Assembly (NCBI GenBank): GCA_963630635.1 | Contig: CAVGOA010000003.1 | Span: forward strand, 1 to 64,000 | Reading direction: 5' to 3' | DNA length: 64,000 nt | Source: Paratractidigestivibacter sp963630635 | GTDB lineage: Bacteria; Actinomycetota; Coriobacteriia; Coriobacteriales; Atopobiaceae | Part shown: in pieces, positions 24,626 through 31,379 of the stretch | Numbering within the stretch: the first letter of the stretch is position 1 | Layout: each line of letters opens with the position of its first letter | Position numbers and translations under genes: made by a program | The notes under the pieces: generated by a model | The model's input: the letters and a program-made list of their open reading frames with translations, nothing else | What the model was told of the DNA's origin: nothing | Databases searched by the model: none

Positions 24626-25054
24626 CTACCCTTCTTCCACGACATAAATAGCGCGGTTGTTGGGCGTCTCGTTGCAATCTACGCGGCTCACGGGAAGTCC
24701 GCGGGCGGCCAGGCGGTCGGCCAGGTAATGCGCGAGGTTCTCGGCCGTGGTCCTAAAAGGCAGGATAGTAAGCGAGAAGCCCTCGTCTTCCAGGGCAGCG
24801 ATGGTCGCGGGCTTAAGCGAGCCCTCCTCAACCAGGAAGGTGTGGTCAAGGGCGTCGCACTCCTCGCGCACGATCTTCTTGAAGTGGGTGAAGTCGACCA
24901 CCATGTCCTTCTCGTTGCCGTCGCCTTGCAGGGCACGCGAGCGCACATAGACCACCACGCGCCACTGGTGGCCGTGGAGGTTCTCGCATTTGCCGTGGTA
25001 ATCGGTCAAAAAGTGGGCCGAGTCAAACCAGTACTCGGTGGAAAGCTCGTACAT
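24626..25054 (-). CDS. queD: 6-carboxytetrahydropterin synthase
   Basis: The 142-aa product has the zinc histidines (SAHFL, HGHQW), catalytic Cys in GKCENLHGH and VVDFTHFKKIV. QueD makes 6-carboxytetrahydropterin for queuosine; the sister enzyme PTPS differs little, so the exact reaction is inferred. AAGGAG precedes ATG 25052-25054. queC, queE and queF are not in the window. Confidence 0.88.
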   Translation of the reverse strand: MYELSTEYWFDSAHFLTDYHGKCENLHGHQWRVVVYVRSRALQGDGNEKDMVVDFTHFKKIVREECDALDHTFLVEEGSLKPATIAALEDEGFSLTILPFRTTAENLAHYLADRLAARGLPVSRVDCNETPNNRAIYVVEEG

Positions 25055-25118
25055 TGGGATGCTCCTTAGGTAGCGGGCAGGGTTTAGGCGAGAAGTGCGG
25101 GCGACGCGCAGGCAGGCC

Positions 25119-25766
25119 CTAGAGCGTGCGGCCGTCCAGGAAGAGGAAGCCCATGATGGCCAGGGTCGCCAGGGCGCAGACCGCCAGCGTGGCCACGCGC
25201 CCCTTGGTGTCGCGCTGCATCTGCCAGGTCATGAAGAAGATCGACCCAAAGCAGACGGCCACAGTGAGCAGGTGAAACGGCGGGGTCTTGAGCATGACGC
25301 CAAAGTAGTGGCAGCCCAAGAGCGACTGGATGGTGCAGCCCAGGCCCAAGATGATCCAGCCCAGCGGGTTTTGGCGTGTGATGAAGTAGGCGATGAAGCC
25401 TCCGGGCAAGGTAAGGAGGGTCGCGGGGCCCCAAACGGCCGTGTAGTAGTAAATCGCCATGTTGGCCGAGACAGCGCCCAGCAGGACCTCGGCCACATAG
25501 CACAAGGGCTGGCTCACCAGGAAGAACACGAAGATCTTGAGCGCGCTTTCCCAGCTCTTCTTGCAGTTGGACGCGATGATGAAGGCAAAGATGACCCACC
25601 ACTCATGCGTGACCGAGATGTCGTGAAACGACGTGTTGGCCAGGGCGGGGATCGAGTTCATGACGCCGGCATAGATACCCGCCGCGGCGCCAAAAATCAA
25701 CACGATGGGCCAGGTCATGGGCAGGTCTCCAAAGAGGCGCTTCTTGGGTGCAACGGCAGTGGTCAT
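25119..25766 (-). CDS. Integral membrane protein, possibly a transporter
   Basis: The 215-aa product has about six or seven membrane helices and few charges. Striking pieces are NSIPALANTSFHDISV and FLVSQPLCYVAEV. I cannot name the family. Its place directly before queD makes a queuosine-precursor transporter possible, but the sequence does not clearly match QueT or YhhQ. ATG 25764-25766 has AAAGGA upstream. Confidence 0.6.
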   Translation of the reverse strand: MTTAVAPKKRLFGDLPMTWPIVLIFGAAAGIYAGVMNSIPALANTSFHDISVTHEWWVIFAFIIASNCKKSWESALKIFVFFLVSQPLCYVAEVLLGAVSANMAIYYYTAVWGPATLLTLPGGFIAYFITRQNPLGWIILGLGCTIQSLLGCHYFGVMLKTPPFHLLTVAVCFGSIFFMTWQMQRDTKGRVATLAVCALATLAIMGFLFLDGRTL

Positions 25767-26034
25767 TCGACGGTCCTTTACAGGTGCCGGGCGTGCCGGC
25801 GCCGGTCGTGTGCCTATAGAAAGACGACGCAGGCGAGAAGCCCACGTCGTTGCAACAACTGTTTAATTGTAGCCGGTGCGGCCGCCGAGAAGAGCAGCGC
25901 AGGCCGGGCGCTACCAAATGCCCAGAACGCGCTACTCGCCGCGCCGCGCGAGCCGGGCAGTCGGGGCGTGTCTGGCCTATACTTGTTGACATTCGTTTCT
26001 TTTGCGAGCTTCTCGCCAACAGAAAGCAGGAATC

Positions 26035-26436
26035 ATGTCCCAAAACAGGAAATACCTCAAGATCTTGAGCTTGGCCCAGTTTGTCGTGGGTATCGTCGTC
26101 GTTGTGCTGGCTTGCATCTCTAAGTTTGGCGCCGGCGTCGTTGCCGGCTCGGATCTGGGCGAGACCCTGCGTCTCTACCTGGATTTCATTGCCTTTGTGG
26201 TACTGGCCTTCCTCACTATTGCCAGCTCGGTCACGGGCATCCACGGAGCCAACCGACCCAGCGCCCTGGGCAGCCACCGCTTGCTCTCGCTGCTGGGCGC
26301 CATCGCGGGCCTCATCGCCTGCGTGGTCTCGGCGGGCAACGGGCTGCCGTTTGTACCGGCGCTCGCGATGGTCATCGACATCGACGCCGGGTGGCTGGAC
26401 ACCAAGGTGCGCAAAGAGCTGGACGAGAGGCGTTAG
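26035..26436 (+). CDS. Small membrane protein with four predicted helices
   Basis: The 133-aa protein starts MSQNRKYLKILSLAQF at ATG 26035 (site AAAGCAGG) and has helices at about 10-30, 48-70, 82-102 and 105-120. No catalytic motif is visible and the family is not recognised. A good intrinsic terminator follows. It stands alone between two minus-strand operons. Confidence 0.6.
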   Translation: MSQNRKYLKILSLAQFVVGIVVVVLACISKFGAGVVAGSDLGETLRLYLDFIAFVVLAFLTIASSVTGIHGANRPSALGSHRLLSLLGAIAGLIACVVSAGNGLPFVPALAMVIDIDAGWLDTKVRKELDERR

Positions 26437-26468
26437 GGCTTCTCGGTGCATAAAACGGCACATGAGAA

Positions 26469-26511
26469 CGGGGCCGTCTGAGTCAAAGGGACTCGGGCGG
26501 CCCCGATTTTT
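26469..26511 (+). terminator. Intrinsic terminator of the 26035-26436 gene
   Basis: CGGGGCCGTCTGAGTC pairs with GACTCGGGCGGCCCCG (one mismatch), followed by ATTTTT. Confidence 0.9.
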
Positions 26512-26560
26512 GTGGCGAGAAGGGCGACGTGGGCAGCGCGGACGGGCCAGGGCCGACCGC

Positions 26561-27715
26561 CTACCCCTCGGCGATCTGGCGCAGCGCGTCGATGGCCTGG
26601 TCGACCTCGCCCGCCGTGGTGAACCAGCCGGTCGAAAAGCGGACGACGCCCTGTTGGACGGTGCCAAGGGCCCGGTGCATGAGGGGCGCGCAGTGGGCGC
26701 CGGGGCGCGTCGCGATGCCCCACCCCTGCATGAGCAGGTCCGAGACCTCGGCAGACATAAGGCCATCGATGTTAAGGCCCACAATTCCAGGGCGAGAAGT
26801 GCCAGGCACGGCCACGGGCCAGTCGCCGTAGACCGTCACCCCGGGCAGGTCGCAAACGCCCTCGTAAAGGCGGCGGGCCATCGCGGTCTCGTGCGCCGCT
26901 ATGGCCTCGACACCGCCGTTTTGCTCGATAAACGCCAAGGCAGCGTTAAGGCCTGCAAGCCCATGGGCATTGGTGGTACCCGCTTCTAAGCGCGTGGGCC
27001 ACTCGGTTGGCTGCAGGCGCTCGAAGCTGTGGACGCCCGTGCCGCCCACGCACCAGGGGCGCACGTCGACGCCGGGCGCCACCGCCAAGCCGCCCGTGCC
27101 CTGTGGCCCCATAAGAGCCTTGTGACCGGTAAAGCACACGATGTCCAGGCCCTGAGCCGCCATGTCGATGGGGAGAAGCCCCGCCGACTGCGAGGCGTCC
27201 ACGACGCACAGCGCCCCGGCCTCGTGCGCGATTTGGGCCACGCGGGCCACGTCCACCACGTTGCCCGTCACGTTAGATGCCCCCGTGACCACAACGGCCC
27301 GCGTGCCGGGCGTAACCAGGCGGGCCAGGTCGTCTAGGTCAAGGCGGCCCAGCTCGTCGCAGTCGGCAAAGGCCAGCTCAACGCCGTGCTCGGCCGCCAG
27401 GCGGTTGAGCGGCCGCAAGACCGAGTTATGCTCGAGCACCGTGGTGACCACGCGATCGCCCTGGCCTACCACGCCGGTGATCGCGCAGTTGAGAGCTGCC
27501 GTCGAGTTGGGGGCAAAGGCCACGTGGTCGGCCTGCGGGCAGCCGAGAAGGGCAGACACGCGCTCGCGGCACTCGTGGACCGTGCGGGCGGCGTCCATCG
27601 CCGCGGCACCGGCACCTCGCCCCGCGTTGCCCAGCGACCCCATGGCCGCCACAACGGCATCGATGACCTGCTGCGGCTTACGCATCGTGGTAGCCGCGTT
27701 GTCAAGGTAGACCAC
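26561..27715 (-). CDS. Cysteine desulfurase-like aminotransferase of the selenium operon
   Basis: The 384-aa PLP enzyme shows DNAATTMRKP at the start, PLP lysine in CFTGHKALMGPQG, and a Cys in the mobile loop (RPGAHCAP). It belongs to the class V desulfurase group that travels with selD and yedF and probably supplies sulfur or selenium. A GTG start at 27713-27715 follows GAGGGAAT, right at the end of the DUF3343 gene. It is the last gene of selD-yedF-DUF3343-csd. Confidence 0.9.
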   Translation of the reverse strand: MVYLDNAATTMRKPQQVIDAVVAAMGSLGNAGRGAGAAAMDAARTVHECRERVSALLGCPQADHVAFAPNSTAALNCAITGVVGQGDRVVTTVLEHNSVLRPLNRLAAEHGVELAFADCDELGRLDLDDLARLVTPGTRAVVVTGASNVTGNVVDVARVAQIAHEAGALCVVDASQSAGLLPIDMAAQGLDIVCFTGHKALMGPQGTGGLAVAPGVDVRPWCVGGTGVHSFERLQPTEWPTRLEAGTTNAHGLAGLNAALAFIEQNGGVEAIAAHETAMARRLYEGVCDLPGVTVYGDWPVAVPGTSRPGIVGLNIDGLMSAEVSDLLMQGWGIATRPGAHCAPLMHRALGTVQQGVVRFSTGWFTTAGEVDQAIDALRQIAEG

Positions 27716-27717
27716 GG

Positions 27718-27975
27718 CTATTCCCTCACGAACTCGAGCATCTGGACGGTGTGGAAGCCCTCAACGGGCACCCCGCCCGCGGCAAGGCCCGCCTCAAGCA
27801 CCATGCGGTCTTCGGGCGCGGCCTTCCACGCAAGCCCGCAGCCCGCCGAGATCTCTCCCGGCACGGGGATCATGCGACCCGGCAGGTTCTTCTCGCCGCA
27901 TAAGTCTTCGCAGCTCATGGCAGCCGCAGTGGTGGGAAACGTCACCACCAAGGCCGGTTTGCGCACGCGCGGCAC
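27718..27975 (-). CDS. DUF3343 protein of the selenium operon
   Basis: The 85-aa product reads VVTFPTTAAAMSCED and VPGEISAGCGLAW, matching DUF3343, whose conserved Cys is thought to carry a persulfide or perselenide. It lies 3 nt after yedF and 2 nt before the desulfurase gene, so it is tightly coupled to both. GTG start. Confidence 0.85.
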   Translation of the reverse strand: MPRVRKPALVVTFPTTAAAMSCEDLCGEKNLPGRMIPVPGEISAGCGLAWKAAPEDRMVLEAGLAAGGVPVEGFHTVQMLEFVRE

Positions 27976-27978
27976 GGC

Positions 27979-28602
27979 CTACGGCCTCACGACGACAGAG
28001 GCGCCGGTGAGCTTCTGGGCGATCACGTACATGTTGGTGACCTCGCCCACCGCGAGCTTCTGGGTGATTCCGTAAAAATCGGTACAGGTGCCGCAGGTCA
28101 AGATCTCGACGCCGGCCTCGGCCAGGTTCTTGAGGTCCTCAAGGGACTCGGAGCCCTCGCAGGTAAGGTGGGCACCGCCGTTGTAGAAGAGGATCGTCTG
28201 GGGCAGCTCGTCCAGCTGGGTGAGCGAGAAGATGAAGGCCTTCATGAGCTTCTTGCCCAGGGTGTCGTCGCCGGTGCCCATAACAGCCGAGCTGATCTGC
28301 ACGACGACGTTCTTCTTGGCGGGCACGGCGCACTCGGCGGCCTCGGGCTCGCCGGGGGCGACCTCGACAGCGGCAGTGGCAGTCACGACGCAGCGCCATT
28401 CCTTCTCGCCGGTCTTCTCGCTGGCAAAAGAGCAGCCTTTAGAGGCCGCCATACGGGTGAGGTTTTGGACGGCGACCTGGTTGTCGACAATGGTCTCGAC
28501 CTCGCCAGGGCCGGCAAGGGTGCCCAGGGCCTTCAAGGTCTTGACGACGGGCAGGGGGCAGGCGTCGCCACGGGCGTCGATGACGAGCTTGGTGTTGGAC
28601 AT
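27979..28602 (-). CDS. yedF: Selenium-metabolism sulfurtransferase-like protein YedF
   Basis: The 207-aa protein has an N-terminal TusA-like domain with the CPxP motif (DARGDACPLP) and a C-terminal DsrE-like domain with ILTCGTCTDFYG near residue 170. Such two-domain YedF proteins occur in selenium-using bacteria. ATG 28600-28602 has AAAGGAAG upstream. It probably relays selenium between the desulfurase and SelD. Confidence 0.92.
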   Translation of the reverse strand: MSNTKLVIDARGDACPLPVVKTLKALGTLAGPGEVETIVDNQVAVQNLTRMAASKGCSFASEKTGEKEWRCVVTATAAVEVAPGEPEAAECAVPAKKNVVVQISSAVMGTGDDTLGKKLMKAFIFSLTQLDELPQTILFYNGGAHLTCEGSESLEDLKNLAEAGVEILTCGTCTDFYGITQKLAVGEVTNMYVIAQKLTGASVVVRP

Positions 28603-28659
28603 GGTGCTTCCTTTCTTGGGTTCTTATTGGCGAGAAATAAATAAATCGCAGGTTAACGG

Positions 28660-29703
28660 CTACATAATAACGCGTACAGAGCAGGCGGACTTGGCCGTCA
28701 CGCGACCGACGACCGCAGCGGGCTGGCCTAGCTCACGCAGCTGATCGACGTATCCCGCGGCCTGATCTGCAGGCAGCGAGACGAGCAAACCGCCCGAGGT
28801 CTGCGGGTCAAAGAGGACATCCGCCAGGTCGAGCGGCACGTCGTTGGCCATGTTCACGCGCGGGCCAAAGAAGTCGCGGTTGCGGTAGGCGCCGGCGGGG
28901 ATGAGGCCCATCTGCGCCATCTCGCGGGCGCGCGCCATAAGGGGAGCTTCGGGCGCGCAGATCTCTAACGTGACGTCGCTGGCCTCGGCCATCTCGCAGG
29001 CGTGGCCCATGAGCGAGAAGCCCGTGACGTCGGTGGCAGCGTGCGCATCCAGGCCGTCCAGGGCCTCGGCGGCGTACTTGTTGAGGGTGATCATCGAGTC
29101 TGTGGCAACCTTGACCCCGGCCTCGTCCAAAAGCTGGGCCTTGTACGCCGTGGTGAGCACGCCGGTACCCAGGGCCTTTGTGAGCACGAGCGCGTCGCCC
29201 CCGCGCGCGCCGCCGTTGGCAAGCATGCGGTCAAGGTCAACGAAGCCCGTGACGGCCAGACCGAACTTAGGCTCGTGGTCGTTGATGGAGTGGCCGCCGG
29301 CGACGATGACCCCCGCCTCGCGGCACTTGTCGGCGCCTCCCGCCAGGATCTGTCCCGCGACCTCAAGCCCCAGGCAGTTGGGGAAGCACAGCAGGTTGAG
29401 CGCCAGCGCGGGACGGCCGCCCATGGCCCAGACGTCTGAGAGGGCGTTGGCGGCCGCGACCTGGCCAAAGAGGAAGGGGTCGTCCACCATCGGCGGAAAG
29501 AAGTCCGTCGTCCCCACAAGGCCGCGGCCGTCTCCCAGGTCGTAGACGTAAGCGTCGTCTGAGGCATCGAAGCCCACAAGAAGGCGCGGATCGTCGACGC
29601 GCGGCAGGTTGCAGAGCACCTGCGAGAGGTACCCGGGCGCGAGCTTGGCGGCGCAGCCCGCGGCCTCAACAAGCTCGGTGAGTTTTACTCCGCTCATGTC
29701 CAT
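28660..29703 (-). CDS. selD: Selenide, water dikinase (selenophosphate synthase)
   Basis: The 347-aa product has the nucleotide-binding aspartate signature FFPPMVDDPFLFGQ, GGHSINDHEPKFG and a C-terminal DPQTSGG. The catalytic position is cysteine, coded TGC, in AAGCAAKL; homologs often use selenocysteine there. It makes selenophosphate for selenocysteine, selenouridine or selenium cofactors. AAGGAG lies 7 nt before ATG 29701-29703. selA, selB and tRNA-Sec are not in the window, so the end use is open. Confidence 0.95.
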   Translation of the reverse strand: MDMSGVKLTELVEAAGCAAKLAPGYLSQVLCNLPRVDDPRLLVGFDASDDAYVYDLGDGRGLVGTTDFFPPMVDDPFLFGQVAAANALSDVWAMGGRPALALNLLCFPNCLGLEVAGQILAGGADKCREAGVIVAGGHSINDHEPKFGLAVTGFVDLDRMLANGGARGGDALVLTKALGTGVLTTAYKAQLLDEAGVKVATDSMITLNKYAAEALDGLDAHAATDVTGFSLMGHACEMAEASDVTLEICAPEAPLMARAREMAQMGLIPAGAYRNRDFFGPRVNMANDVPLDLADVLFDPQTSGGLLVSLPADQAAGYVDQLRELGQPAAVVGRVTAKSACSVRVIM

Positions 29704-29924
29704 GCGTTAACTCCTTGGTGTGAACCCAGTGGTAGACATCTTAGGCTAGGGCCAGCGCTCGCCGCGCCGGCGGCGTCCCCAATCTCGAGCAGCGTGTAGC
29801 TGCAAAGAAAACCAACAAGCCGGTTACCTGCCTGTTTAAAGTCCTTGACGCGGATAAACGCCGCTTTGCGCTGCTCGTTGAACTCCTCGAACGTGCGCGG
29901 AAGCTGCTGCTCCATCTCCATCAT
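29694..29924 (-). pseudogene. N-terminal remnant of a 2-hydroxyacyl-CoA dehydratase-type double-cubane protein
   Basis: With start ATG 29922-29924 (site GGGAGAGGAG) the frame reads LPRTFEEFNEQRKAAF, then VKDFKQAGNRLVGF and YTLLEIGDAAGA, like the N-terminus of HgdB/YjiM-type proteins of about 380 aa. After residue 45 the match is lost and the frame runs 10 nt into selD. The rest of the gene has been deleted. The ribosome site is intact, so a short peptide could still be made, perhaps aiding selD translation. Confidence 0.6.
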
Positions 29925-30016
29925 TGGCTCCTCTCCCGGTCCCCTCAGCCGCAACCGTCACCGTTATACTTTCCAAAGCATAACCCCCACGCCGACCCGT
30001 CGCGGATCAAAATCGC

Positions 30017-30140
30017 CGAAAGACGGGCGCAGTAGCGGATTCAGCTAAGAAGACTCTTAGATTGCCGCTGCCCCAACTGGGGTTTTGTCGACAAAACTAA
30101 GGGTCTACTCAACGATCGGCGTTACTGCGCCCGTCTTTCG
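30017..30140. repeat. Long inverted repeat with CCAACTGGGGTTTTGT core
   Basis: CGAAAGACGGGCGCAGTA at 30017-30034 is the exact reverse complement of 30123-30140. Inside lie a 9-bp stem (GACTCTTAG/CTAAGGGTC), the hairpin CCCCAACTGGGG and the palindrome TTTTGTCGACAAAA. The right arm plus flank is identical over 25 nt to the element at 61951-62078. It lies 36 nt after the lgt stop. Confidence 0.88.
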
Positions 30141-30175
30141 TAAAAAATGTGAGGAAGGGGCGTGCGGCACCGCGA

Positions 30176-30994
30176 CTATTCGGGCAGACGGCCGACCTGC
30201 GGACGGTTGAGGCGGTGGGCGGCGACCAAAATCGCGATGCCCAGGACAACCAGAGGCAAGCTTAAGCACTGACCCATGGTAATGGGGCCAAAGAGGTAGC
30301 CCAGCTGCTCGTCGGGCACGCGCACGAACTCGATCAAGAAGCGAAAAACACCGTAAAGCACCAGGAAAAGACCCATGAAGCTGCCCTGCGGGCGCGGCGG
30401 GCGCCGACGGCTGAGCAAGAATAGGACCACAAAGATTACCAGGCCCTCGAGAAAGGCCTCGTAGAGCTGGGAGGGGTGGCGGTAGACTCCCCCGCCGGTC
30501 TCGAACAAGACGCCCCAGGGCAGGTCGGTCTCTTTGCCCCACAGCTCGCCGTTGACAAAGTTGGCGCAGCGGCCAAAGAAAAGTCCCAGTGGCGCGCCAA
30601 TAACGCCCAGGTCACACACGGTGGGAATCGAGATCCGGTACTTGCGGCACACCAGCGAGCCGCCCACCACGGCGCCGCACAGGCCGCCATGGAAACTCAT
30701 GCCGCCCTGGTTTAAGGCCACAATCTCCAACGGGTGCTCAAGGTAGTAGCCCGCGCCGTAAAACACCACGTAGAAGAGGCGCGCGCCCACAATCACGCCA
30801 AAGGCGATGCCGATGACGATGCTCATGACGTCGTCAAGGGTAAGGTCGATTTCCCAGCGCTTGGCCACCTTGACCATGACGGCGCCCGCGCAGATAAAGC
30901 CGGCCAGGTAGGCCAGGCCGTACCAACGAATGGCCAGCGGGCCTATCTGCAACGCGATGGGAGACAGGCTATGGTAAAGGTCATTAAGCCACAT
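30176..30994 (-). CDS. lgt: Prolipoprotein diacylglyceryl transferase
   Basis: The 272-aa membrane enzyme has seven predicted helices and the Lgt signatures GGMSFHGGLCGA, FFGRCANFVNGELWG and HPSQLYEAF. It attaches diacylglycerol to the lipobox Cys of prolipoproteins such as the binding protein at 14376-15257. The gene starts at ATG 30992-30994 with no strong ribosome site; a GGCGAGAA motif sits right before the start. Confidence 0.96.
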   Translation of the reverse strand: MWLNDLYHSLSPIALQIGPLAIRWYGLAYLAGFICAGAVMVKVAKRWEIDLTLDDVMSIVIGIAFGVIVGARLFYVVFYGAGYYLEHPLEIVALNQGGMSFHGGLCGAVVGGSLVCRKYRISIPTVCDLGVIGAPLGLFFGRCANFVNGELWGKETDLPWGVLFETGGGVYRHPSQLYEAFLEGLVIFVVLFLLSRRRPPRPQGSFMGLFLVLYGVFRFLIEFVRVPDEQLGYLFGPITMGQCLSLPLVVLGIAILVAAHRLNRPQVGRLPE

Positions 30995-31043
30995 GGGTTT
31001 CTCGCCGTTCTATGAGGGGTCGCAAGCTCGCGCGGGCGGGCGG

Positions 31044-31280
31044 TTAAAGAACCGCGGGCTGGACGCGGGTCACGCCGGGGACGTGCTCCTTCAAGATGCG
31101 CTCGATGCCCTCGGACATGTCCATCGAGGACAGCGGGCAGCCGGCACAGGCACCCTGCATCTCAAGGGTCACGACGCCGTCGTCGGTGACGTCGATGAGC
31201 TCAACGTCGCCGCCGTCGGCCTGCAGGCTCTGGCGGATGATGTCCAAGGTCTCGTCGAGAAGAGCGCGGTCAATAGCCAT
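31044..31280 (-). CDS. NifU C-terminal domain (Nfu-type) iron-sulfur scaffold
   Basis: The 78-aa protein is a lone Nfu domain with GACAGCPLSSMDM, the CxxC that holds a [4Fe-4S] cluster at a dimer interface. It may deliver clusters to enzymes such as the TudS-like or radical proteins of the cell. AAAGGAAAC precedes ATG 31278-31280. It lies 49 nt upstream of lgt and may share its transcript. Confidence 0.92.
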   Translation of the reverse strand: MAIDRALLDETLDIIRQSLQADGGDVELIDVTDDGVVTLEMQGACAGCPLSSMDMSEGIERILKEHVPGVTRVQPAVL

Positions 31281-31379
31281 GATGTTTCCTTTCTAAAGGG
31301 GCGGCCGGGCGCATTGCGGGCGCGCGGCCACGGGACGGGGCGCGACCGGCGCGCCCCGTGGATGCACTAACGAACCATG

